Positions 6,431 through 13,613 of a stretch of 27,603 nt of DNA are shown here, piece after piece. The position numbers and the translations under genes are program-made. The notes below the pieces were generated by a model. The model searched no databases, was not told the origin of the DNA, and worked only from the letters and a program-made list of their open reading frames with translations. Position 1 is the stretch's first letter; each line of letters begins with the position of its first letter. This DNA is from a virus. The stretch spans positions 1 to 27,603 of the IMG/VR virus record IMGVR_UViG_3300028581_000201; one strand, 5' to 3'.

Positions 6431-7124
6431 TAGAAAACATAGTGGACATGGATATTGTGAGGGTCATAGGAGAATGTGGCTAAAACATGGAGACCCATTA
6501 AAAAAAGGAGTATCAAGCACAAGGTTTAGAAAAGGACAAATAGCATCGAATAAAAAATGGTTTAACAAAAATTGTAAGGTGAATGGGTGTGAAGATAAAT
6601 CTAATGGAGGAATGGGTATGTGCCATACGCATTATATGAATTATTGGAGATACGGAAACCCTATACACGAAAAAAAAAGAATTGTTGGTGGGACAGCTTT
6701 AGACAGATTTAATTTCTGGCATAAAAAACAAGTGAATGGATGCTGGGAATGGCAAGGAGCACTTGATAAAAGAGGATATGGAAGAATTATTGATGATACT
6801 AATTGGAGAGATATGGCTCATAGGTGGTCATATAAACATTTTATTGGAAATATACCCAGTGGATTAGTAATAGATCATTTATGTCACAATCCAAAATGTG
6901 TCAATCCAAAACACTTGGAGCCAGTTACATATAGACAAAACACCATTGAAAGAGGAGTAACCAATGCATCACATTTGAACTCAAAAAAGACTCATTGTCT
7001 TAGAGGGCACGAATTAACAGAAAACAATATCTATATTGGAAAGGGAAGATATGGCAACATGAGAGTCTGTAAAATATGTCATAAAGAAAGAGTTAAAAAA
7101 TATCTATTAAAGAAAAAGGGATAA
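6357..7124 (+). CDS. HNH endonuclease with two zinc-finger repeats
   Basis: A 255-residue protein if started at ATG 6357; ATG 6327 and TTG 6309 are alternatives. Two related finger units come first (LCTICNRKHSGHGYCEGH...KHGDP and CKVNGCEDKSNGGMGMCHTH...RYGNP), as in phage HNH proteins with 'C..C...GyC..HY.R...yGdP' fingers. They are followed by an HNH core: CWEWQGALDKRGYGRI, AHRWSYKHFIG, VIDHLCHNPKCVNPKHLEPV, and a late CLRGHELTENN motif. The first finger is encoded by DNA that also encodes the end of the glycosyltransferase, so the true start must lie inside that gene. It is probably a homing-type gene inserted in the sugar cassette. Confidence 0.75.
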   Translation: MKDVKRKARIITVGGKLLRLCTICNRKHSGHGYCEGHRRMWLKHGDPLKKGVSSTRFRKGQIASNKKWFNKNCKVNGCEDKSNGGMGMCHTHYMNYWRYGNPIHEKKRIVGGTALDRFNFWHKKQVNGCWEWQGALDKRGYGRIIDDTNWRDMAHRWSYKHFIGNIPSGLVIDHLCHNPKCVNPKHLEPVTYRQNTIERGVTNASHLNSKKTHCLRGHELTENNIYIGKGRYGNMRVCKICHKERVKKYLLKKKG

Positions 7125-7399
7125 TGGCAGACTATACTCAAGACGCTTGCCTAGTCGGATGTACATCGTGTGTGTCCAGAGAACAGCGAGAGATTAATAG
7201 ATTAAAATTACTCAGAGTGAAAAACATAATTACAGGCGGATCAGGATTTGTAGGATTAAAAAATACGATAGACTATTATTTAGAAAATGACGAAAAACGA
7301 GAATCAATAAGAAGGAGAGGATTTGAACGTACTAAAAAAGATCACACATATCTAAACCGTTGGCAATATATTATTAAAACAATTTATGAAAAAACCTAA
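7124..7399 (+). pseudogene. Chimeric remnant: cysteine peptide + epimerase-like start + glycosyltransferase tail
   Basis: A 91-residue open frame that looks like a deletion join. Residues 1-33 match the small peptide at 7386-7508 (GCTSCVSREQREINRLKL against [18 protein letters not shown]). Residues 34-43 (KNIITGGSGFVG) look like the glycine-rich nucleotide-binding start of a sugar-nucleotide epimerase/dehydratase. Residues 43-91 (FVGLKNTIDYYLEND...[10 protein letters not shown]) match the last 50 residues of the glycosyltransferase at 5483-6430. The simplest reading is that an ancestral peptide/epimerase/glycosyltransferase series lost its middle. It may still be expressed, since the frame is open and it follows the HNH stop with a one-base overlap. 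Confidence 0.55.
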
Positions 7400-7508
7400 A
7401 TGTGAATTAAAAATCGGTTGTCCTACTTGTGCTTCGAAGGAAGAACGAGAAGCAAATAGAAAGAAACTAGAAGAAAAGCGAAAGAAACAAACTAAATTAT
7501 CAAAGTAA
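7386..7508 (+). CDS. 40-residue basic CxxC peptide, paralogue of the 7124 N-terminus
   Basis: A short gene: ATG 7386, TAA 7506-7508. The product has one GCPTC knuckle with another Cys six residues before it, then a very Lys/Glu-rich helix ([16 protein letters not shown]). The same pattern opens the 7124-7399 frame, which supports that it is real and was duplicated. It overlaps the remnant by 14 nt and ends one base before the acetyltransferase start. Function unknown; such peptides may be small zinc-binding adaptors. Confidence 0.45.
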   Translation: MKKPKCELKIGCPTCASKEEREANRKKLEEKRKKQTKLSK

Positions 7509-7509
7509 T

Positions 7510-7986
7510 ATGGATAAGAAAGTAAAAATGGGTAAACATTCATACGTTGACGGGTATATCAACCTCAGTTCTTATGGATGGGAGAAGATCGAGATAGGTT
7601 CTTATTGTTCTATAGCGCATCACGTAACAATAAACACAGATTGCGGACATGACTATACTAAAACGTCAACCTTTCCTTTCAAAGAATTGATGAATATAGG
7701 AATATCTGGACGTACTCATAGAGGTGGTGTAAAGATCGGCAATGATGTGTGGATTGGTACTGGTGCTATCATAATGCCTGGGGTTACTATTGGAGATGGT
7801 GCAGTTATTGGAGCGTTTGCAGTAGTAGCAAAAGATATCCCACCTTACGCAATAGTTGTTGGAAACCCTTGTCAAATTAAGAAATATAGATTTAGTGAAG
7901 AAAAAATCAAAGAACTACTTGAACTAAAATGGTGGAATAAAGACGATCAATGGATTAGGGATAATGCAAATTGGCTTACACAATGA
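7510..7986 (+). CDS. Left-handed beta-helix O-acetyltransferase (WbbJ/CatB type)
   Basis: A 158-residue protein with the hexapeptide repeats of acyl-CoA-dependent acetyltransferases ([41 protein letters not shown]) and the family's end signature [18 protein letters not shown]. His in CGHDYTKTS (about residues 46-54) is the likely catalytic base. The loop between 40 and 75 matches that of xenobiotic/sugar acetyltransferases. The length is normal for a small WbbJ-like enzyme. It probably acetylates a sugar made or transferred by the neighbouring glycosyltransferases. The stop overlaps the next start by ATGA (7983-7986). Confidence 0.85.
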   Translation: MDKKVKMGKHSYVDGYINLSSYGWEKIEIGSYCSIAHHVTINTDCGHDYTKTSTFPFKELMNIGISGRTHRGGVKIGNDVWIGTGAIIMPGVTIGDGAVIGAFAVVAKDIPPYAIVVGNPCQIKKYRFSEEKIKELLELKWWNKDDQWIRDNANWLTQ

Positions 7987-8777
7987 ATAATGTAATTTGG
8001 CTATCAATTAAAGAAGGAACACCCGCTCGCGGTATGTGGGACCAAAACCTATTTGAATTAGCCTTTGAAGGATATAATCATAGTGAGAAGATTACAGACC
8101 AAGAAGAAGCAATAGTTATAGTCCCTGGGGCGTATCAAGACGTGGATAAAATCAATCGAGAAATAACTAAACTTACAAAATGTGTTGTCATAATAACCTC
8201 AGACGAAGAAAACAAGTTCGAAATAAATAGACTAGATCATCCTGAAATGAAGGTATTTACTACCTATCCTAATCAACCTCCAAGTGAATATTACAACTGG
8301 TTGCCGATATGGTATCCTCCCCACGCAAATAATGTAAGTCCATTAGAAAAAACAATCGACTGGTTATTCTTAGGACAGATCAATCATCAGAAAAGAAAAG
8401 AAATGAGGGATGAGGTCTACAGTATTCCAAAGGGAATGATTTACGATACTGGTGGATTCTCAAGAGGATTAGAAAGAAGCGAATACTTATCCCTTATGTC
8501 AAGGTCAAAAGTAGTATTGTGTCCTCGCGGTAACGTAAGTTTAGACTCATTTAGAATATACGAAGCGTTAGAATGTGGGTCTATTCCTATAGCCGAAGGT
8601 AGAACATTTTGGACTAATATGTTTGGAGAATGTCAATTCCCTGTAGTAGACAATAGGTCTGAGTGGAATACTCATCTTAGAAACTCAATAGAAATATACG
8701 ATCATTTATCCCCTAAAATATCTGAATGGTGGAAACAAACAAAGAAAGATACATTTGAAAAGTTAAGAAACTTATGA
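7983..8777 (+). CDS. Exostosin-like glycosyltransferase
   Basis: A 264-residue protein starting at ATG 7983 in an ATGA overlap with the acetyltransferase; an upstream TTG at 7971 is less likely. The C-half carries the exostosin/GT47-like donor-site pattern [20 protein letters not shown] then [13 protein letters not shown] (residues about 171-203), where R-G, S and the E of 'EAL..G.IPi' are the usual conserved positions. The N-half includes IVIVPGAY and the [14 protein letters not shown] segment, which fits 'f.G......R'. Donor and acceptor cannot be told. Part of the sugar cassette. Confidence 0.65.
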   Translation: MNNVIWLSIKEGTPARGMWDQNLFELAFEGYNHSEKITDQEEAIVIVPGAYQDVDKINREITKLTKCVVIITSDEENKFEINRLDHPEMKVFTTYPNQPPSEYYNWLPIWYPPHANNVSPLEKTIDWLFLGQINHQKRKEMRDEVYSIPKGMIYDTGGFSRGLERSEYLSLMSRSKVVLCPRGNVSLDSFRIYEALECGSIPIAEGRTFWTNMFGECQFPVVDNRSEWNTHLRNSIEIYDHLSPKISEWWKQTKKDTFEKLRNL

Positions 8778-9397
8778 ACATAAAATTCGTCATACCCGTA
8801 ATAATTCAAGAAATAACCGAGAAGTGTTTAGCCTCGTATGATCTCGACTGGGAACAGTTAATCATTGTAGATAATTCAAAGAATAGTTTTGCCAAGAAAT
8901 ATATAGAGAGGGGAGCTGAAGTAAGAATGCACCCTCAAAATCTAGGTGTATCAGGTAGTTGGAATTATGGCATAGGATCAGACGCAGAATTCCTATGGAT
9001 AATCTCATCTAGTCTTATATTTAATCAAGGATTTTCTGAATTAGTAGACAGAATAGATCAAGCAAACGAGTACGGATTACTTACAGATCAGGCGTGGCAT
9101 TGTATCGGATTCACTCGAAAGACCTTAGATACTGTTGGAATGTTTGATGAACAGTTTTACCCGGGGTACTATGAAGATAATGACTATGGATGGAGATTGC
9201 AGTTAGCAGGAATACATAATGCACCAAATCATCCAAGTATGCCTAAGATAGATATTGATGTAACGTGTCAAGGTACGGCTACTACTCTAAAATCGGGACT
9301 TATAAGTGTAAGGTTTGATCTCTTACAAGATTATTATCGTCATAAATGGGGCGGACTCCCGGGAAGCGAAAGATTTACAAAACCTTTTAACCAATGA
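8774..9397 (+). CDS. Glycosyltransferase family 2-like
   Basis: A 207-residue protein. The N-terminus (IKFVIPVIIQEITEKCLASY, LIIVDNSKN) is the GT-A nucleotide-binding start. PQNLGVSGSWNYGI (about 54-67) matches the 'n.GfagGnN.gi' signature of rhamnosyl-type GT2 enzymes, and FYPGYYEDNDYGWRL (about 128-142) matches their 'f.y.ED.Dl..R' catalytic segment. The metal-binding DxD is replaced by SSS in LWIISSSLIF, which is odd and may signal altered chemistry. It is shorter than usual (about 250-300 residues). Both ends overlap neighbours by ATGA. Confidence 0.7.
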   Translation: MNIKFVIPVIIQEITEKCLASYDLDWEQLIIVDNSKNSFAKKYIERGAEVRMHPQNLGVSGSWNYGIGSDAEFLWIISSSLIFNQGFSELVDRIDQANEYGLLTDQAWHCIGFTRKTLDTVGMFDEQFYPGYYEDNDYGWRLQLAGIHNAPNHPSMPKIDIDVTCQGTATTLKSGLISVRFDLLQDYYRHKWGGLPGSERFTKPFNQ

Positions 9398-10410
9398 TCG
9401 GACTTATCGTATTCAGTAACAATTCAGGAATAGGTATACAAAGCAGAAGACTATGCTATATGCTTAAACCTAATAAGATATTAGCAATAGACAGTAGCGG
9501 ATTCTCTAAAAATAAAGAGCAACATTGGGATTGGTACTCACAATTTACAGGAATACTAACTAAAGGCTTTCCGACAAATAGAGAAATAGACGTATTCTTG
9601 AAAGGTCTGACAAAGGTCTTCTGCGTCGAAAACCCTCTTAACTTCCACTTATTAAATGAATGTAAGCGACTTGGGATAAAGTTGTATATACAATCTAACT
9701 ACGAATTCTGCGACCACCTCAACAAAACCCTAACGCCCCCCACAAAGTTCCTCATGCCATCTTACTGGATGATCGACGAGATGAAGCGAAGGTTTGGCGA
9801 TGATAAAGTGATGTACCTCCCCCCGCCCATGAACCCTCAAGAGTTTACCAAAGCAAGAGAATGTAATTTCAGAAGAACAGGAAAGAAATATCTACATATT
9901 ATAGGAACTCTTGCAACCAACGACAGAAACGGCACGCTATCAATAATCGAAGCGTTACGACAATCCAAAGGTGACTTTGAAATAGTTATCAGAAGCCAAC
10001 ACGAACTGCCAATAGAATACATGACCGATGACAGACGAGTGAAGTATGAAATACGAAACTCACAAGATGTCTCTGATATGTACCAAGACTTCGATGCGGT
10101 AATCCTTCCAAGAAGATATGGAGGGCTTACTTTAGTCTGTAACGAGGCACTTATGTCAGGACTTCCAGTCATAATGACCGACATATCCCCCAACAATCAA
10201 TTACTACCTAAGAAATGGCTCGTACCTGCCCAAAAGACAGCCGAACTCATGACAAGGACTATAATACCCGTCTACTCCGCAAACGTGCAGAAATTAGCCG
10301 AATTTCTCGATAATTTACAGGTCACAGAGGAAGACAAGATAGAAGCGTTTGAGCTAGGGTATAATCAATTCTCCGAAACCGAGCTGTTACCAGTTTATAG
10401 TAAACTATAA
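9394..10410 (+). CDS. Glycosyltransferase, GT4/GT-B-like
   Basis: A 338-residue protein. The start IGLIVFSNNSGIGIQSRRLC resembles the GT-B N-domain loop that opens with 'G.g...r.l'. The C-domain has YLHIIGTLATNDRNGTLSII (helix that begins the second Rossmann fold), a IVIRSQ strand, DMYQDFDAVILPRRYGGLTL and CNEALMSGLPVIMTD (about residues 225-263). The last segment is the E-x7-E-like 'P...Eg.gl...EAma.G.Pvi' site that binds the donor sugar nucleotide. Membership in GT4-like enzymes is solid; substrate unknown. It overlaps its upstream neighbour by ATGA. Confidence 0.75.
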   Translation: MIGLIVFSNNSGIGIQSRRLCYMLKPNKILAIDSSGFSKNKEQHWDWYSQFTGILTKGFPTNREIDVFLKGLTKVFCVENPLNFHLLNECKRLGIKLYIQSNYEFCDHLNKTLTPPTKFLMPSYWMIDEMKRRFGDDKVMYLPPPMNPQEFTKARECNFRRTGKKYLHIIGTLATNDRNGTLSIIEALRQSKGDFEIVIRSQHELPIEYMTDDRRVKYEIRNSQDVSDMYQDFDAVILPRRYGGLTLVCNEALMSGLPVIMTDISPNNQLLPKKWLVPAQKTAELMTRTIIPVYSANVQKLAEFLDNLQVTEEDKIEAFELGYNQFSETELLPVYSKL

Positions 10411-10413
10411 ACC

Positions 10414-11160
10414 ATGAAGCTCACAATCATTCTTCCTATATCAAGAGACACATTCTTTCAAAGGTTATTCCCGTCTCTGGAGTTTATGATATGTCCTCCC
10501 GATACCTCAATCCTCGCAATTGTTGACGGTGACATTAAACTATACGAAAAAGCTAGAAATTATATATCCACAAGCAAATTCGCAGAGCGATTATGTATCC
10601 ACAGAAACTCACAACCTCAACTCACTATAACCTCAAGACGAAAAAGAATAGCCGAGATACATAATGAATCAAAGCAGTACTTGAAAACAACAGAAATGAT
10701 ATTTTTGGCAGAGGACGATACACTCTATCACCCTTCAACAATAAGAAAACTATTTGATGTGTATAAGAATTTTCCACACGCAGGATTTGTATCAGGCGCA
10801 CAGGTTGGAAGGTGGGGACTAAAGTATCTAGGACTTTGGGAAGTTGATAATGTCTACGAGCCAACAAAAATAGCCTCAAGCCAACTAAAACAAGGACTCC
10901 ACGAAATAGACGCATCAGGATTTTACTGCATGATGACGAGAAAAGAGACATATTTGAAACATAACTTCGAACCATACGAAAACATCCTTGGACCCGATTT
11001 TAACTACGGGCTATGGCTTAGGAGGGAAGGTTATAGAAACTATGCACATTTTGATGTACACTGTACCCATCTGACACAGAAAGAAGAATTAAAAGTTATA
11101 CAAGTCGCACAGGTAACATACGAAAGAGGCGACGACAAAAAATGGAAATCCGCACTGTAA
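10414..11160 (+). CDS. Glycosyltransferase-like protein (GT-A fold)
   Basis: A 248-residue protein. MKLTIILPISRDTFFQRLFPSL is a GT2-type start, and ILAIVDGD is the second strand. EMIFLAEDDTLYHPSTIRKL (about 90-109) holds the acidic metal site (EDDT), followed by AGFVSGAQVGRWG and a DASGFYCMMTRKE segment near 160-175 and GPDFNYGLWLRREGY, where D and the late 'w..r..G' agree with GT-A enzymes. Last member of the sugar cassette. It begins 3 nt after the preceding stop and overlaps the ParB-like gene by 19 nt. Confidence 0.65.
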   Translation: MKLTIILPISRDTFFQRLFPSLEFMICPPDTSILAIVDGDIKLYEKARNYISTSKFAERLCIHRNSQPQLTITSRRKRIAEIHNESKQYLKTTEMIFLAEDDTLYHPSTIRKLFDVYKNFPHAGFVSGAQVGRWGLKYLGLWEVDNVYEPTKIASSQLKQGLHEIDASGFYCMMTRKETYLKHNFEPYENILGPDFNYGLWLRREGYRNYAHFDVHCTHLTQKEELKVIQVAQVTYERGDDKKWKSAL

Positions 11161-11600
11161 AACTTATAGATATTAAATCTAATCCTTCAAATCCTAGATT
11201 CATAAGAGATGAAAACTACAAAAAACTAGTCAAATCAATCAAGGACTTCCCCGAAATGAGAGATATACGAGAGATAGTTGTAAACAAAGATATGGTAATA
11301 CTTGGTGGAAATATGAGGTTTAGAGCGATGCAAGAAGCAGGAATAAATGAAGCACAAGTAAAGATAGTCGACTTAAGTGAAGAAAAGCAAAAAGAGTTTA
11401 TTATTAAAGATAATCTCGAAAGCGGAGAAATGGATTGGGATAAACTAGCAAATGAATGGGAGCAAGAAAAGCTAGTTGAGTGGGGAGTAAAGTTGCCAAG
11501 CTGGGATAAGATCGAAGAGGAGAAGAAAGAGCAAGGAAAAAAGGAAGAGAGCGGTTATATAACCTGTCCGTCATGCGGACTTGAGTTTGAGAAAAAATGA
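11142..11600 (+). CDS. ParB/sulfiredoxin-fold protein with C-terminal Cys knuckle
   Basis: A 152-residue protein. Residues 1-75 form a ParB-like nuclease domain: IKSNPSNPRFI, LVKSIKDF, IREIVVNKDMVILGGNMRFRAM and QEAGINEAQVKIVDL. The 'GG..R..A...lG....' helix is the family's nucleotide-binding signature. Residues 75-105 (EEKQKEFIIKDNLESGEMDW) match the segment that follows in phage ParB/DNA-methylase-associated proteins. The C-terminus is charged and ends with CPSCGLEF. It overlaps the methylase by ATGA (11597-11600). Such ParB-like proteins often sit next to phage methylases and terminase genes; its role in DNA modification or packaging is inferred. Confidence 0.75.
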   Translation: MEIRTVKLIDIKSNPSNPRFIRDENYKKLVKSIKDFPEMRDIREIVVNKDMVILGGNMRFRAMQEAGINEAQVKIVDLSEEKQKEFIIKDNLESGEMDWDKLANEWEQEKLVEWGVKLPSWDKIEEEKKEQGKKEESGYITCPSCGLEFEKK

Positions 11601-12556
11601 ATAATCTTGGAATACCATACATGGGTAGTAAGAGAAAGCTAGCCACAGATATTCTGCTGTTCATGATAAGAAAAAATCCAACAGCAACAAAGATATATGA
11701 CATATTCGGAGGAGGAGGAGCAATATCATTTACAGCCTTACAAATGCCACAATTTGAAGCTGTCACATACAATGAACTCGACAGAAGGATATTCTCTCTT
11801 GTTGAGTACATTAAAAATGCACAAAAACACAAAAAAGATCATCTAGAGCTGTACAAACTAGGTCAGGTGTACGAAGATAAGTTGTATGAGTGGGTGTCGA
11901 GAGACAGATTCAAAAAAGAGGTGGCTGAAGAGGGATGGTATGCGGGATTCTTACAGTCGGTCTGGACGTTTGGGAATAGAGGGACAAGTTATCTATTCGG
12001 CAAAGAAATAGAAGAATACAAAAGACTAGGACACATGGTCGCAGTTTACAGAGACGAAGAGTCTTTCGGGAAGTTAAAAGTAATACTTCCAAGCCTACCG
12101 AAACTAATACTTAGCAAAAATACAATCTATCAAAGAAGATTGATTATCTTCCAATGCGCAACAGAGAGGAAATACAAAGAACTCCAGCAACTCGAGCAAC
12201 TCGAGCGACTCCAGCAACTCGAGCAACTCCAGCAACTCGAGCAACTCCAGCGACTCGAGATAACAAATCTATCATACGCAGACATCGACCCCAAGAGCTT
12301 TGACGAGAAATCAATAGTTTATCTCGATCCTCCATATATAAATACTGCATCATATAAAGAGGATGGGATAAGCCACGATGATTTATATAAATGGATTGCG
12401 GGAATAGAAGTACCAGTATATCTATCAAGTTATGAGTCGCCACTCAAACCTGTAAAAGCGATGAATCACAGGACAACTTTATCAGCAGTACCACGAGAAA
12501 AAGAAAAGTCAGAAAGAACTGAATGGTTATTTTGGAATGGGAAAAGTATAATATAA
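11597..12556 (+). CDS. D12-class DNA adenine N6-methyltransferase (Dam-like)
   Basis: A 319-residue protein that would methylate adenine in phage DNA. YMGSKRKL (8-15) and DIFGGGGAISF (35-45) form the AdoMet site, NELD (60-63) follows, and DPPY at residues 244-247 is the catalytic motif, in the order typical for D12 enzymes. Between them, residues 196-221 are an unusual L-[QE]-[QR] tripeptide repeat encoded by a 9-bp DNA array. The C-terminus (YLSSYESP, WLFWNGKSI) is normal for the family. The enzyme may protect phage DNA from host restriction. It is coupled by ATGA to the ParB-like gene. The target sequence cannot be read from the protein. Confidence 0.85.
   Translation: MNNLGIPYMGSKRKLATDILLFMIRKNPTATKIYDIFGGGGAISFTALQMPQFEAVTYNELDRRIFSLVEYIKNAQKHKKDHLELYKLGQVYEDKLYEWVSRDRFKKEVAEEGWYAGFLQSVWTFGNRGTSYLFGKEIEEYKRLGHMVAVYRDEESFGKLKVILPSLPKLILSKNTIYQRRLIIFQCATERKYKELQQLEQLERLQQLEQLQQLEQLQRLEITNLSYADIDPKSFDEKSIVYLDPPYINTASYKEDGISHDDLYKWIAGIEVPVYLSSYESPLKPVKAMNHRTTLSAVPREKEKSERTEWLFWNGKSII
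12182..12259 (+). repeat. 9-bp tandem array inside the methylase gene
   Basis: About 8.7 units of CTC(G/C)AGC(A/G)A in perfect reading frame with the methylase, encoding Leu-Gln/Glu-Gln/Arg repeats. Five of the units give the palindrome CTCGAG. Units vary only at two positions. Slippage in steps of 9 bp would change protein length without frameshift. Confidence 0.9.
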
Positions 12557-12557
12557 T
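12547..12557 (+). promoter_or_regulatory. Leaderless-type promoter before the small terminase gene
   Basis: Two overlapping TATAAT boxes (12547-12552 and 12552-12557). The first ends 6 nt before the ATG at 12559, spacing that would place the transcription start at or next to the start codon. No -35 was found. It overlaps the methylase stop codon. Confidence 0.45.
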
Positions 12558-12558
12558 C

Positions 12559-12942
12559 ATGGACACTCAACAAACTACCACAGATCAGGAAAATATCAGG
12601 GACGAGAAGGGTAGATTTGTACCTGGCGTAAGTGGTAATCCAGGAGGAAGACCAAAGGACGATACCAAGATTACATACTGGTTAGAAAAGTATCTACAAG
12701 GTGTAAATCCTAAGAGCCCAGATGGTAAGAAAAGAATACAGGAGCTCGCAGAAAAACTTGCTGGTATGGCATATGGAGGCAATACTGTTGCTATGAGCAT
12801 GGTATTGGACAGAATAGACGGCAAAGTCCCACAATCTACAGACATCACATCAGGTGGAAAACCAATAGAAAATCCTCTTATAATTTCCACCATAAAACCA
12901 CGAGATGTTATATCTGAAACCCAAACAGAAGAAAGTAGTTGA
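12559..12942 (+). CDS. Small terminase-like protein (DUF5681-type)
   Basis: A 127-residue protein starting at ATG 12559, just after the methylase stop; an upstream in-frame ATG at 12523 lies inside the methylase and is unlikely. EKGRFVPGVSGNPGGRPKDD (about 15-34) is the 'G.f.pG.SGNP.GRPkg' motif of DUF5681-type proteins, which sit beside large terminases in many phages. A helical segment follows (about 58-95), then GKVPQSTDITSGGKPI, similar to the end of small terminase-like proteins. It probably recognises the packaging site. The terminase pair is now separated by a homing endonuclease gene. Confidence 0.7.
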   Translation: MDTQQTTTDQENIRDEKGRFVPGVSGNPGGRPKDDTKITYWLEKYLQGVNPKSPDGKKRIQELAEKLAGMAYGGNTVAMSMVLDRIDGKVPQSTDITSGGKPIENPLIISTIKPRDVISETQTEESS

Positions 12943-12971
12943 ACTGGGACAATACCAGTCTTATCACATGG

Positions 12972-12977
12972 TATAAT
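12972..12977 (+). promoter_or_regulatory. Leaderless-type promoter before the AP2-HNH gene
   Basis: TGGTATAAT: an extended -10 (TGn before TATAAT) ending 6 nt before the ATG at 12984. The spacing supports this ATG over the earlier in-frame TTG at 12939. No -35. Confidence 0.5.
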
Positions 12978-12983
12978 GTCTTA

Positions 12984-13613
12984 ATGATATTAAAATACTA
13001 CCGTTGTGAACATTGTTCAAAATATGCACCATTAAAAAAGGGGGATAAGCCTAAAAAATACTGCAGTCGATCATGTAAAGAAAAAGCATATTATTATAGA
13101 AGAAAGAATAATGAACCTTACAGATACAACCTTCACGGTCTAAGTAGCCATCTATTATATTCAACCTGGGAAGAAATGATGGCACGATGTTATAACCCTA
13201 ATCGTCCGAAATATAATAATTATGGTGGTAGAGGTATTATAGTTTGTGAGCGATGGCACAACGCAGAAAATTTTATAAAAGATATAGAAAAAATGCCAAA
13301 AGAAAATATAAATATGACTCTTGATAGAATTGATAATAATGGTAATTATTCACCAGATAATATAAGATGGGCAAGTCAAACAATGCAGAATTTCAATCAA
13401 AGGGTAAGACTAGATAATAGTAGTGGATATAAAGGTATAGGTTTTGATAAGTACAGAAAAAAATGGACTGCGAGACTTATGCTAAATGGTGTGATATTGT
13501 TACAAAAAAGATACCTTACGCTTCAAGAGGCTATTGATGCAAGAGAAATTGCATATAATAAATATGTTAAGTTTGAAAAAAAAACAAGTAAGAGCGGTAG
13601 AGCTAGCAAATGA
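12984..13613 (+). CDS. HNH-AP2 homing endonuclease between terminase genes
   Basis: A 209-residue protein. It opens with a zinc knuckle (YYRCEHCSKYAPLKKGDKPK, then YCSRSCKEKAYYYRR). The nuclease core follows: LYSTWEEMMARCYNPNRPKY, NNYGGRGIIVCERW, then LDRIDNNGNYSPDNIRWAS, the arrangement of AP2-type HNH homing endonucleases. The C-terminus has an AP2 DNA-binding domain (SSGYKGIGFDKYRKKWTARL then a RYLTLQEAIDAREIAY helix). Its last 50 nt also encode the first residues of the large terminase in another frame. It is not inside an intein or a visible intron. I see it as a free-standing homing gene placed at a conserved site. Confidence 0.85.
   Translation: MILKYYRCEHCSKYAPLKKGDKPKKYCSRSCKEKAYYYRRKNNEPYRYNLHGLSSHLLYSTWEEMMARCYNPNRPKYNNYGGRGIIVCERWHNAENFIKDIEKMPKENINMTLDRIDNNGNYSPDNIRWASQTMQNFNQRVRLDNSSGYKGIGFDKYRKKWTARLMLNGVILLQKRYLTLQEAIDAREIAYNKYVKFEKKTSKSGRASK

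Noticed and set aside
6357-7124. Group I intron carrying the HNH gene
   Set aside because: The flanking glycosyltransferase has a complete C-terminus before the HNH, and I see no split exon or intron core pairing.
9837-10196. Minus-strand open frame opposite the GT4-like gene
   Set aside because: Composition is a shadow of the well-supported plus-strand glycosyltransferase; no motif or promoter.
12182-12259. Possible CRISPR-like array
   Set aside because: Units are 9 bp with no spacers and are in frame with a coding gene.
12144-12443. Minus-strand open frame with a VAGVARVAGVARV repeat
   Set aside because: It is the antisense reading of the 9-bp array in the methylase; the plus-strand frame has clear AdoMet and DPPY motifs.
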